DNA of 27,378 nt, from positions 1-27,378 of the forward strand of contig CAYVKV010000013.1 in the NCBI GenBank assembly GCA_964452355.1, written 5' to 3'. Within the stretch, counting starts at the first letter, position 1; each line of letters opens with the position of its first letter. The position numbers and the translations under genes are program-made. Shown here piece by piece: positions 16,898-25,049 of the stretch. The notes under the pieces were generated by a model that worked only from the letters and a program-made list of their open reading frames with translations, did not search any database and was not told where the DNA came from. The stretch is from UBA1450 sp964452355. Its GTDB lineage: Bacteria; Patescibacteriota; Microgenomatia; UBA1406; GWC2-37-13.

Positions 16898-18103
16898 ATG
16901 AGTCAAACTGCAAAAGCTCTCGAACTCTCAACTCAATACCTTCTGCAAAATCAGTCAGAGTATGGCATGACCGCGTCTCGCCCCACAAAAGACATGGAGA
17001 AGGGGACATATGCATCGCTTTTCCCTCGTGATATTGGAGTCTCGACGCTTGGTATGCTTGCGTCGGGAAAGGATGAACTGATTGCACTTGCAAAAAAATC
17101 ACTGATAAGTCTCATCCCTGCACAATCCGAGAGAGGACAATTTCCTCAAAATTATGTGCCTGAAAAGCATGAAATCCATTGGTGGATGCCAGGGACAATT
17201 GATGGCACGCTCTGGTGGACAATCGCATTTTTGGAATATGTTAAGAAAACGAATGATCAGGAGTTTTACAATAAATATCAAACGAATCTTGAAAAGGCTT
17301 TTATTTGGCTCACATATCAGGACACGAATAATGACCACTTGCTCGAACAAGGCGAATGTGCTGGGTGGGATGATGAGATGCCAAGACAGGGAACAGTGCT
17401 TTATCCTAATGCATTATGGTATTGGCTGGTGAAACTGCGGATTGAGGTAGAAAAGAGAAGTGATTTAAATCAATTGAAGGAACGAATCTACGAAGGAGTA
17501 AACACTCTTCTCTGGGTACACAAGTTTGATGACCGAGGGGCAAATTACGTACCAGAAAATGAATACACGAAATCAATGGTATATGCACAAACCATGATCG
17601 AATGGTCAAATACCCAAGCAGTCTACCTGCCATATTATCTGGGTTTTTCTTCACATAGAAGCTTTGAGATGAGACTTGAAACCTATGGAAATATCTTAGC
17701 CTGTCTTACCGGACTTGCAGATGAAAAAAAAGCAGAACTTATCACCCAAGAAATCATCCGTGCAGGAGTAAATCTTCCGTATCCAATTAAAGCCATGTAT
17801 CCACCAATTTATCCAGGAGAGCCTGACTGGAGACTCTACATGGCCAAAGGGCGACAAAATTATCCCTGGCAGTATCACAATGGAGGAATCTGGCCATACA
17901 TCGGTAGCTTCTGGGTATGGTGGCTTTCAAAATATGACAAAAAAATCGCTACTTCAGAGCTCGAAAAACTCGCATCAGCAAATGCAGTACATGATTGGGA
18001 GTTTAATGAGTATCTCCACGGTCAGCATGGAACTCCTATGGGAGTACCCTACCAATCGTGGAACATGGCAATGTATATCAAGGCACATACTGAAACTCAA
18101 TAA
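16898..18103 (+). CDS. (alpha/alpha)6-barrel glycosidase, GDE/GH15/GH63/GH100-like
   Basis: 401 residues rich in Trp and Tyr, with no signal peptide. Motifs resemble the C-terminal domain of glycogen-debranching and related enzymes: YASLFPRDIGVSTLGML (family W-x-R-D), PGTIDGTLWWTIAF, ECAGWDDEMPRQ with acidic candidates for general acid, YHNGGIWPYIGSFW (family YHNGxxWPxxxG), and GTPMGVPYQSWNMAMYI at the end (family Q-x-W-S). It hydrolyses an alpha-glucosidic or related bond in the cytoplasm. Invertase-like (GH100) or glucosylglycerate hydrolase-like specificity is possible; sequence alone does not decide. It follows the GT4 gene by 21 nt and precedes nagB. Confidence 0.72.
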   Translation: MSQTAKALELSTQYLLQNQSEYGMTASRPTKDMEKGTYASLFPRDIGVSTLGMLASGKDELIALAKKSLISLIPAQSERGQFPQNYVPEKHEIHWWMPGTIDGTLWWTIAFLEYVKKTNDQEFYNKYQTNLEKAFIWLTYQDTNNDHLLEQGECAGWDDEMPRQGTVLYPNALWYWLVKLRIEVEKRSDLNQLKERIYEGVNTLLWVHKFDDRGANYVPENEYTKSMVYAQTMIEWSNTQAVYLPYYLGFSSHRSFEMRLETYGNILACLTGLADEKKAELITQEIIRAGVNLPYPIKAMYPPIYPGEPDWRLYMAKGRQNYPWQYHNGGIWPYIGSFWVWWLSKYDKKIATSELEKLASANAVHDWEFNEYLHGQHGTPMGVPYQSWNMAMYIKAHTETQ

Positions 18104-18118
18104 CTTATCAGTTTAAGC

Positions 18119-18153
18119 TTATTATGAAGTCCTATTCTTGATATAATACCCAT
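18119..18153 (+). promoter_or_regulatory. Promoter of nagB, leaderless type
   Basis: TTATTA (18119-18124), a 17 nt spacer and TATAAT (18142-18147) lie 6 nt before ATG 18154. No Shine-Dalgarno sequence is present. Confidence 0.58.
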
Positions 18154-18888
18154 ATGTTGCAAACGAAAAACTACTCTTCATACCATGATCTCTCCCTTGA
18201 AACCGCTCAGTATATTTATGAAAAAATGAAGTCCCAGCTATTAGGGTCGGGTAAATTCAACCTTGGACTTGCAACAGGCAACTCACCCAAGGAAACGTAC
18301 AAGCACTTGATTCACCTCTTAAGCGTCTCACACCTCGATCTCTCAAATCTTCACACGTTCAATCTTGACGAGTTTTATCCGTTATCACAAACTGCGAATC
18401 AAAGTTTTTTTCAGGAAATGTTTCATGAATTTTGGCAACCACTTTATGATGGAAATCACAGTTTTAACCTTGCTCACGGACATATTCTCAATGGTGAAAA
18501 AAATGATGTTGAAGAATGCACGTTATATGAAAAGCTCATCAAAGAGCTTGGTGGAATAGATCTTCAAGTTCTGGGACTTGGTCCCAACGGACATATCGGC
18601 TTTAATGAACCAGGATCAGAAGTTACCAGCAGAACTCGAAAAATCACCATTACAAAATCGTCAGAAACTGCGCTCAAAAAAACATATGGCACCATTCCTG
18701 AATATGGTCTTACTATGGGAATTGGGACAATATTAGAGGCACGAGAAATCGTATTGATTGCGACGGGTGAATCAAAAAAAGAGATATTTCAGAAACTTAT
18801 CAAACTTGAAAAACCAACACTCGAGATCCCTGCAAGTTTTCTTCTTACTCATTCAAACACCGCCGTTTTCACTGATTTAGTATTCTAG
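18154..18888 (+). CDS. nagB: Glucosamine-6-phosphate deaminase
   Basis: 244 residues. It converts glucosamine 6-phosphate to fructose 6-phosphate and ammonia in the cytoplasm. Motifs: LGLATGNSPKETY (37-49, phosphate loop), FNLDEFYPL with catalytic D72, LGLGPNGHIGFNEPGS (140-155) with H147 and E152, SRTRKIT, TMGIGTILEA (188-197) and PASFLLTHSNTAVFTD at the end. The form GPNGHIGFNEP, with Asn where the E. coli enzyme has Asp, is that of the shorter, Bacillus-type enzymes, as is the length of about 240. It should act with the kinase at 12320-13222. It has its own promoter and lies tail to tail with a large orphan gene 39 nt away. Confidence 0.93.
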   Translation: MLQTKNYSSYHDLSLETAQYIYEKMKSQLLGSGKFNLGLATGNSPKETYKHLIHLLSVSHLDLSNLHTFNLDEFYPLSQTANQSFFQEMFHEFWQPLYDGNHSFNLAHGHILNGEKNDVEECTLYEKLIKELGGIDLQVLGLGPNGHIGFNEPGSEVTSRTRKITITKSSETALKKTYGTIPEYGLTMGIGTILEAREIVLIATGESKKEIFQKLIKLEKPTLEIPASFLLTHSNTAVFTDLVF

Positions 18889-18927
18889 CACCTTCAATTT
18901 AAATATAAATTCTCTGTTTCAACTGAC

Positions 18928-20811
18928 TCAGGCAAGTTCCAAGACGCATCTACCCAGAAGAATTCTGAATCCACTTTTGTGCGCATATACTTGAGCTGGG
19001 GTGCTGACTGCGGTTTTAAAAGCTTCCCGAACAGCATCATTATCTTTAAAGTAAGTTCGCTGTTGTCCAGGCAAATTATCAAGTCCAAATCGTCTGGTAA
19101 ATGCAGGATCTCTTTGTAACTCATCAAAATCAAACGTTACTACAAAACCATTTTGAAGATTTGGGGATTTATGTGTCACTACCAAACACATTCTCTTTCC
19201 ATTGAGCGCACAAACAGGTATCATTCCTGCCTCTTGCATATCGATACTTTTTGGGCTATGCAAAGTGCTAGGATTAAAAAAATCGAGCCGAAAGGTGTCG
19301 TCTTTTTTCCAAGTAATGGCAGTAAGACCACCATAGATGGGTTTACTTTTGTGAAACTCGCCTTCAATTCCATCGTTAATCTCTCTTGATAGACTGACAG
19401 AATCAGCGGACTTTTTTTCATATCTACGAAAAGTCGTATTACTACCTGACTGAAATACTAATACGTCTTGTCCCGCAGGTTTCACGCTTACACCACGATC
19501 TAAATCTCTTAAAGAAATGGGACCTGAACCGCGAGGAGCGACTCCAAAAACATTATAAAGGCCATTTTTTTGTCCTTGTAGTATTAAATCTGGGCCATTT
19601 GCAAATATTTTTTCGATTTCAATTTGCATGGGTGTTCTTAGGTACGAATTATTGCCGTCCACAATATAACCATCCGATTGTAGTACAAATCTTCTTTTTT
19701 CAAGGACGCACAGCTGTCGCACAGTCTTTCCACCAGGTATTTCGACACCCTCACCGTCTGATTCCCAGATTTGACAAATTTTTCTATCGGGATCAATATA
19801 ATACGGTGCTTGAGAATTATCCCAAGGCTCAGTCGGAAGACGATTTACCAATGTAATCTCGTGTGTTGTATTCTTTATCTCCGGGGTCTGTATAGGTTGT
19901 ACCATTTCATCTGGCTCACGAGGAATCAGTGATGCAAAATATGCCTTAATATCGTCTCTCTTCTTACCCCTAAAGTTTGACATGGGGATACTTGTTTTTT
20001 TTGGATATCTCACAATTCCTTTGACCTCAGTCAATCCACGTATCCATTTTCTCGCCCAACCCTCTTCGTCTGGATTTACCGGTTGATCGTGTAAATTCGG
20101 ATCCACTACTTTTTGATAGGCTTCATTTGTTCTTCGCGCAAACAGCGCGTATTGTGATTCGCTCATTTGGAGGCTTCCATCTACATCACTACCAAATATA
20201 AGGAGTCTGTGTCCAATAAAAGTATATAAAAGAGGTTGTTTTTTCGATGCGCCTGCTTGAGTAGATGGCCATGCATTCTGGTATGGTTCAGTAAGTGTAT
20301 TAACGCTTTGAACGTGCGCTAGACCTTCGAATAGCTCTTCAAAGGTAAATACACCATCTATGGTATTGGTATCTAGGTCCCCCTCGTCAGCATAAACAAT
20401 TGCTTTATGTTGATCATGAAGGGTTTGTTTTGGACTAACATCTTCACCATCGATCAGCCAGATATCGATCGGATCATGTACTTCTTCCGGAATCTGTATC
20501 ACATGAAGCTGTTGAGCATCCAAAGTAACTCCCGGCTTGAAAGTATTTTGTATGGTACTATCTCCAATATCTTGATCTAATAAAACACCGATGTGATCTG
20601 CACCACTGGAACCCATCCCCCTACCTAGTGTTCCTATTTCCATGACATCACTGGCTTCTCCATTTCGCCTAACAGCTCCAATACGAGCAAATGGGTAGAC
20701 ACCCAAACGAGGGCTAAGTCGATCCTGTTCGGTAATTAGATTCTGAGAATCTAATGGTGCTGCTTCCGCAATCTCGGCAGTTAACCCATTAGTAATTTTT
20801 TCAGTACACAT
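18928..20811 (-). CDS. Large orphan soluble protein, possible FHA-like N-terminus and beta-repeat C-terminus
   Basis: 627 residues with no signal peptide or membrane helix. I do not recognise a family. Residues about 60-155 show LGRGMGSSGADHIGVLLDQD, then a strand with QQLHVIQ, LIDGEDVSPKQTL and ADEGDLD; the order (GR, LHV, ID..S, GD) weakly recalls an FHA phosphopeptide domain. Residues about 355-585 are beta-rich with repeated units of 35-45 residues (for example RRFVLQSDGYIVDGNN, DLILQGQKNGLYNVF, DVLVFQSGSNTTFRRYE, LTAITWKKDDTFRLDFF), as in a beta-propeller. Both are inferences from pattern only. The gene has the best-formed leaderless promoter on the minus strand, which supports its reality and start. 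It lies between nagB and a flippase gene; context gives no function. Confidence 0.7.
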   Translation of the reverse strand: MCTEKITNGLTAEIAEAAPLDSQNLITEQDRLSPRLGVYPFARIGAVRRNGEASDVMEIGTLGRGMGSSGADHIGVLLDQDIGDSTIQNTFKPGVTLDAQQLHVIQIPEEVHDPIDIWLIDGEDVSPKQTLHDQHKAIVYADEGDLDTNTIDGVFTFEELFEGLAHVQSVNTLTEPYQNAWPSTQAGASKKQPLLYTFIGHRLLIFGSDVDGSLQMSESQYALFARRTNEAYQKVVDPNLHDQPVNPDEEGWARKWIRGLTEVKGIVRYPKKTSIPMSNFRGKKRDDIKAYFASLIPREPDEMVQPIQTPEIKNTTHEITLVNRLPTEPWDNSQAPYYIDPDRKICQIWESDGEGVEIPGGKTVRQLCVLEKRRFVLQSDGYIVDGNNSYLRTPMQIEIEKIFANGPDLILQGQKNGLYNVFGVAPRGSGPISLRDLDRGVSVKPAGQDVLVFQSGSNTTFRRYEKKSADSVSLSREINDGIEGEFHKSKPIYGGLTAITWKKDDTFRLDFFNPSTLHSPKSIDMQEAGMIPVCALNGKRMCLVVTHKSPNLQNGFVVTFDFDELQRDPAFTRRFGLDNLPGQQRTYFKDNDAVREAFKTAVSTPAQVYAHKSGFRILLGRCVLELA

Positions 20812-20846
20812 ACCCTATAGTATATCAAAGACCATATAAATATCAA
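20812..20846 (-). promoter_or_regulatory. Promoter of large orphan gene, leaderless type
   Basis: On the minus strand TTGATA (20846-20841), a 16 nt spacer and TATACT (20824-20819) end 7 nt before ATG 20811. Both hexamers differ from consensus at one position. Confidence 0.62.
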
Positions 20847-20983
20847 CACCTCAAGCTAAATTTACCCACTCACAAATCTCTTTCTGAATTAGTGTAGCTT
20901 TAAGTTGACGTATATCCACTGTTACTTAATCTTTATGGCTACAACTAACTCTCTTTTCCTGTAGCAAGCTGTACGAATGATGA
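20847..20983. other. Intergenic region between divergent genes
   Basis: About 137 nt upstream of both divergent promoters. I see no open frame of note, no tRNA and no clear hairpin. It is the longest divergent spacer in the window, so it may hold regulator sites that I cannot identify. Confidence 0.4.
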
Positions 20984-20994
20984 TAAAATGAAGA
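20984..20994 (+). promoter_or_regulatory. -10 element of Wzx-like gene, leaderless type
   Basis: TAAAAT (20984-20989) lies 5 nt before ATG 20995. No good -35 is visible. Confidence 0.42.
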
Positions 20995-22272
20995 ATGATT
21001 GATCGCTTCATCCGTTTCATCAAAGACCCAACCAGTAAAAACATCATCATTAATACGTCCGGCAACTACATCAATGTTGTGTTTACCGCATTTTTTGCGT
21101 TGATCTTGTTTCGAACGATGTCTCCGATCGAATATGGCATGTTTAGTGTTCTCATCGGACTTTCGTATGTCATGTCAAATATTTTCGAATTTGGGACTAC
21201 TGCCTCCATATACTCAACGGTTCCTGCTATATTTCAGGATGAAGATGATCGTCTCTACGTGTTTATTAAAAGTACGTTATTTTACCAGACCACATTGTCT
21301 GTCATCGCTATTGGATTACTCATCGTAAGCTTCCCGTACCTTGACAAGATTTTTTTCAAAACAGGAGCGGCTCCGTGGATCCTGACCATGACCGCGTTTA
21401 CCATCATTTTATTTGTATGGCAAAACTTCCTAACCAATGTATTATTTGCCGCAAAACGATTTTTCCATGCAAATGTGTATTTAAATACCTCAAATCTCGT
21501 AAAGGCCATAATACTGGTAATGCTTATGTTTACCGACAATATCTCTGTTTCATCGGTCATTATGACGTATGGACTGATCGGGCCGCTCATTTTTTTTCTT
21601 ATGGTTCTTTTCAAAAATTATGATCGAATCGTCCCCATAAGGAACGCACGCTTCAATCGAAGTGAAATCAAGGTGAATTATACATTGACCTATTTTGCCG
21701 CTTCTCAATTTTACAATGTGGGTCTGAGAATGGATTTATTTCTCCTCTCATTCTTTGGATTAGGCGCTCAAATTGGGTATTATGCCTCTGCGCAAAAAAT
21801 TATTCTTTCAATTATTGCAACAATCGTGAGTATCTCACAAGTACTTTCCCCACAGTTTGCAGCTGCAACAACGCGACTAGAAATTAATAAGCTACTGAAA
21901 AAAGGATTCACCTATATGCTTATTCCCATCGGCATATTTATTGCACTCATTCTTACCCCCAACTCCTTTTTTCAACTGATCTTCACAGAAAATTTCGATG
22001 AGGCGATCCTGATTACAAAAATTCTTGCGGTACCGTTTATGCTGAGCGCTGGGGGAACGGTCATCATGCTTTTCCTACTTTATACCGTAAAAAAGCCCAT
22101 GTACATCTTGATTTCAAATGTTGCATTTTTTTTGATTGTGTCGGTCGGTTCATTTCTTCTTATCCCAGAAAAGGGAATGTATGGGCCACCGATTGCAATA
22201 GCCTGCGCCTTTGTTGTTGCCATCTCGATTCAGGTTGTGGCATTTGTGGAAGAACAAAAGAATTTACATTGA
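20995..22272 (+). CDS. Polysaccharide/oligosaccharide flippase (Wzx-like, MOP superfamily)
   Basis: 425 residues with about 12-14 hydrophobic helices. The N-terminus NTSGNYINVVFTAFFALILFR followed by MSPIEYGMFSVLIGL is typical of Wzx/RfbX-like flippases (family L-x-P-x-E-Y-G-x-F/Y). Helix 7-8 region YFAASQFYNVGLRMDLFLLSFF and GYYASAQKI are also family-like. Such proteins move polyprenyl-linked oligosaccharide from the inner to the outer face of the membrane. With the convergent GT-C gene 1 nt downstream, the gmd gene and the glycosyltransferases of the window, it fits surface glycan export. It is distinct from the MurJ-like protein at 1757. Confidence 0.85.
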   Translation: MIDRFIRFIKDPTSKNIIINTSGNYINVVFTAFFALILFRTMSPIEYGMFSVLIGLSYVMSNIFEFGTTASIYSTVPAIFQDEDDRLYVFIKSTLFYQTTLSVIAIGLLIVSFPYLDKIFFKTGAAPWILTMTAFTIILFVWQNFLTNVLFAAKRFFHANVYLNTSNLVKAIILVMLMFTDNISVSSVIMTYGLIGPLIFFLMVLFKNYDRIVPIRNARFNRSEIKVNYTLTYFAASQFYNVGLRMDLFLLSFFGLGAQIGYYASAQKIILSIIATIVSISQVLSPQFAAATTRLEINKLLKKGFTYMLIPIGIFIALILTPNSFFQLIFTENFDEAILITKILAVPFMLSAGGTVIMLFLLYTVKKPMYILISNVAFFLIVSVGSFLLIPEKGMYGPPIAIACAFVVAISIQVVAFVEEQKNLH

Positions 22273-22273
22273 T

Positions 22274-23770
22274 TTAAAGATTCTCTGCGGGTTCCTTGAC
22301 CTGCCAATATTCATACGTCAATTGTCGAAAGGATTGAGTTCTTTTCAGAATGTGCGTTTCTTGTAATACTGCTTGATAATTTACTCCATGAATATCTGAG
22401 GTGTATGGTATTACAATAATATTTCGAGGTAATTTTTTTTCAGATATATTCTTTAAAGAAGAGATTTCTTTGGCTGAAAAATAATACTTCAATGGATCTG
22501 AGGATGAAAGAATCATGTATACGGGTGCTTTCTCATTGTGTAACTCTTGGGCAAGACTTTTCCAATCTTCACGATGAAACTGCGGATTCAGAAGATAGAG
22601 AAGGGACCAGCTGACAAAGCCGATAAGGATAAAAAAGCCAATCATGCGAGCCAGTGTGAGTGAAGACATTTTTTTGCGAATCAATGCCGTGGGTCCCTTT
22701 AGGGTGACGGCGTGAGCAAAAAACGTGTCGAACGAACAAACAGCAAACGCCAACAATACGCTCAAAAATATAATCAAATATTGAAATCGAAAATACTGGA
22801 GGAGGGGTGTGAAAACGGAAAAGAGAATTCCCATGATGAGGGGCACAACAAAAAAGAATATAAGCATCTGAATATACGCGAACTCTTTTTTGTGCGTTTT
22901 TTTTACTATTGTCTTCACGTGAATTATCAATGTGCTGAGCGCAATCATTCCAAAAACTATCACCATCCACGCACCGGCAAGAATATAATAAATCATCTTC
23001 GGCTCAAAACTGATTCTTCCACTCGTGAATTTGATGGGAATGAGTATCAAATTTTTGACCGATACATTTCCCAGTACCGAAGACCAGTTAGTGACTTGTT
23101 GAAGAGCAGCGCGAGAGTTAAGGAGTTGCTCATAAAGAAGCGGGACGATAAGCAGGAGAGGAAGAATAAATGAACCGATCGAGAATAGAAAAATCTTATA
23201 CTTTTTAAGTATTAATAAATATATCCACACTGAACCAATATAAAAAGCAGAGGCATAAAATGTATAAAAACTTAAAACAAGAAATATATTCATGAACCAA
23301 AAATCTTTTGTGGCCTCATTTTTGCTCGATGGCTTGATAATTTTGAGAAAATAATAAAATGATACCGCAATGGTAAAGGTCACCATCGAATACATCCGCG
23401 CCTCTTGAGAATAATAAATGGTCAATGGATTGAAAAGAAAAAAAGCAGCGCTCCAGAATCCAATCTTATAATAAGTGGCCATTTTATAAACCATCCATCC
23501 CGCACCAAGAGAGAAGAATACCGATGGCATTCGAAGCGCCACTTCTGAATAACCAAATATTCCTGTCCAGACTTTCATGAAAAGATAATAAAGGGGAGGA
23601 TGGAAATCAGAAGGGGAAAACTGCGTCACAATATTCCAGAATGAGTGAGTTTGGACAGCAACGGCAGTCGTCGCTTCATCAAGCCAGAGAGATTGATTGA
23701 GAGAAATCAGCCTGATGACAAAGGCTATGATAAAGAGAATGACTATTGGATATGTTCGAACCACCTTCAT
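22274..23770 (-). CDS. GT-C membrane glycosyltransferase (ArnT/PMT-like, GT39-type)
   Basis: 498 residues. The classic N-terminus: helix 1 (8-24), then SLWLDEATTAVAV with the acidic pair in the first outer loop, and DFHPPLYYLFMKVW before helix 2, then SEVALRMPSVFFSLGA and YYSQEARMYS. About 11-12 helices follow, then a soluble C-terminal domain of about 90 residues. It should use a polyprenyl-phosphate sugar on the outer face of the membrane. The ATG lies 6 nt after a consensus TATAAT. It is convergent with the flippase gene (coding ends 1 nt apart) and divergent from a lipoprotein gene. A long opposite-strand open frame within it is a shadow. Confidence 0.88.
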   Translation of the reverse strand: MKVVRTYPIVILFIIAFVIRLISLNQSLWLDEATTAVAVQTHSFWNIVTQFSPSDFHPPLYYLFMKVWTGIFGYSEVALRMPSVFFSLGAGWMVYKMATYYKIGFWSAAFFLFNPLTIYYSQEARMYSMVTFTIAVSFYYFLKIIKPSSKNEATKDFWFMNIFLVLSFYTFYASAFYIGSVWIYLLILKKYKIFLFSIGSFILPLLLIVPLLYEQLLNSRAALQQVTNWSSVLGNVSVKNLILIPIKFTSGRISFEPKMIYYILAGAWMVIVFGMIALSTLIIHVKTIVKKTHKKEFAYIQMLIFFFVVPLIMGILFSVFTPLLQYFRFQYLIIFLSVLLAFAVCSFDTFFAHAVTLKGPTALIRKKMSSLTLARMIGFFILIGFVSWSLLYLLNPQFHREDWKSLAQELHNEKAPVYMILSSSDPLKYYFSAKEISSLKNISEKKLPRNIIVIPYTSDIHGVNYQAVLQETHILKRTQSFRQLTYEYWQVKEPAENL

Positions 23771-23805
23771 ACCATGATTATACGATTAATAGTGCCCTGA
23801 ATGAA
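23771..23805 (-). promoter_or_regulatory. Promoter of GT-C gene at 23770, leaderless type
   Basis: On the minus strand TTCATT (23805-23800), a 17 nt spacer and consensus TATAAT (23782-23777) end 6 nt before ATG 23770. Confidence 0.6.
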
Positions 23806-23854
23806 TGAAATTATGGGATGAATACATCATATGGTAAATAAATGCATCAAATAG

Positions 23855-23860
23855 TATAAT
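23855..23860 (+). promoter_or_regulatory. -10 element of lipoprotein gene
   Basis: TATAAT, 20 nt before ATG 23881, with a weak TGGTAA 17 nt upstream of it. It predicts a leader of about 14 nt, or about 38 nt if translation starts at 23905. Confidence 0.42.
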
Positions 23861-23880
23861 AAATAGCATACCCAATATAT

Positions 23881-24252
23881 ATGTTTGAACGTCCTATTCG
23901 ATACATGAAGGAACAAAGGTCGCGCTTTTATCTTTTCGCCCTTATCCCAGCGATGCTGTTTCTTGCCTCATGTGGACCAGTGAGCGCAGATACTCCACCA
24001 GTTATACCTACTCCAACACCTATTCCAGGAATACAATGTGGAGATATTAAGCTTCCAGAGACAATAATAAAAACGAAGAGCGTTTTTTATGTACCATATG
24101 AGGAGCATCAGTTAACTTCAGATGAACCTTTAGAAGTATTAGACATGATAAAAAGATATTTTGGGTGTGAAGTAATCATGTATCCATCAACGGATGGATT
24201 TGCACCGGCAGATGAACCTTATAATTTTAACATAGTCACCCAAAAACCCTAA
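23881..24252 (+). CDS. Small putative lipoprotein, unknown function
   Basis: 123 residues. A basic N-terminus (KEQRSR) is followed by a hydrophobic core YLFALIPAMLF and the lipobox LASC with C31, so signal peptidase II cleavage and lipid attachment are likely. After it comes a Pro/Thr linker (PPVIPTPTPIPG) and a short domain of about 75 residues with two more Cys (C53 and C96) and the segment EPLEVLDMIKRYFGCEV. I do not recognise the domain. Translation may start at 23881 or at the in-frame ATG 23905 (MKEQRSR), which gives a more usual signal length; the sequence does not decide. It should sit on the outer face of the cell membrane. Confidence 0.72.
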   Translation: MFERPIRYMKEQRSRFYLFALIPAMLFLASCGPVSADTPPVIPTPTPIPGIQCGDIKLPETIIKTKSVFYVPYEEHQLTSDEPLEVLDMIKRYFGCEVIMYPSTDGFAPADEPYNFNIVTQKP

Positions 24253-24336
24253 GAGCATCAGAAATGATCCAACTCTTTCAATAAAGCACTAAATATTTCT
24301 TTCTTCATCAAAATACTGTATGAATTGCAGTGAGTA

Positions 24337-24373
24337 TTGCTTTTTTACTCAATATTGTGTTTAATGTCTTGGT
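24337..24373 (+). promoter_or_regulatory. Promoter of tdk, near-leaderless type
   Basis: TTGCTT (24337-24342), a 17 nt spacer and TTTAAT (24360-24365) end 8 nt before ATG 24374. Confidence 0.45.
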
Positions 24374-24949
24374 ATGGCAAAACTACATTTTAAATACGGG
24401 GCAATGAACAGTGGTAAAAGTGATACGCTCATCAAGACGGCATATAACTATAAAGAGCGCGAGTTGAAGATTCTTGTCATAAAACCGAAAGTAGATACGA
24501 AAAGCGAACGTACCGTAGTAGCTCGTGGTGGGCACATATGTAAGGTGGATATTCTAGCCGAATCTGATACCAACCTCACAACTGAAATAAAAAAATATAA
24601 TAATCTTGCCTGTGTGCTGGTCGATGAGGCACAGTTTTTGACAGAGAAGCAAATAAGCGAGCTCTATCTATGTGCAAAGCAGGACAATATATCTGTCATC
24701 TGTTTTGGACTCCGCGCTGACTTTCAGACAAAAATGTTCCCGGGAAGCAAGCGATTATTTGAAATTGCAGATAACCTGGAAAAGCTGCCGACCATGTGTT
24801 TTTGCGGCGCACAAGCTGAGTTTAATACACGGAAAATAAATGGAAAGTACGTTTTTAAAGGAGAACAAGTGGCTATTGACGGAGATGATACCGTCACGTA
24901 CGACTCATTGTGCGGCAGTTGTTATGTTCGCGAGGGTGGAGAGATTTGA
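24374..24949 (+). CDS. tdk: Thymidine kinase, type II
   Basis: 191 residues. It phosphorylates thymidine to dTMP with ATP, a salvage step in the cytoplasm. Motifs: P-loop GAMNSGKS (9-16), VVARGG, VLVDEAQFL with E85 as catalytic base, CFGLRADFQ (lasso/phosphate region), and the zinc site formed by C142 and C144 with C180 and C183 (CFC and CGSC). Length is normal for the family (190-205). Salvage of nucleosides fits a host-dependent or scavenging cell. The gene ends in two adjacent TGA codons; the +1 frame continues in a coding-like way to 25049 (see findings). A terminator follows at 25123. Confidence 0.93.
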   Translation: MAKLHFKYGAMNSGKSDTLIKTAYNYKERELKILVIKPKVDTKSERTVVARGGHICKVDILAESDTNLTTEIKKYNNLACVLVDEAQFLTEKQISELYLCAKQDNISVICFGLRADFQTKMFPGSKRLFEIADNLEKLPTMCFCGAQAEFNTRKINGKYVFKGEQVAIDGDDTVTYDSLCGSCYVREGGEI

Positions 24950-25049
24950 TGATTTTTACTGGGAGCCGGTAACGGTACCCAGCTCGAATCACTTTGGTCT
25001 GGATAAATATATCAAACAATATCTACTTCAGCCAGATTTACCCGTTTAG
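24936..25049 (+). other. Coding-like +1-frame open stretch overlapping the tdk end
   Basis: From a GTG at 24936 the frame +1 to tdk reads 37 residues, among them FDDFYWEPVTVP, then SSNHFGLDKYIKQYLLQPDLPV, and stops at 25047-25049. Composition looks like protein, not random AT-rich DNA. It may be a tdk extension lost by a frameshift, an overlapping small gene, or chance. I recognise no family. Confidence 0.3.

Noticed and set aside
22712..23173. 153-residue open frame on the plus strand
   Set aside because: Antisense to the well-supported GT-C gene at 22274-23770, low-complexity Lys/Asn/Glu composition; a shadow.
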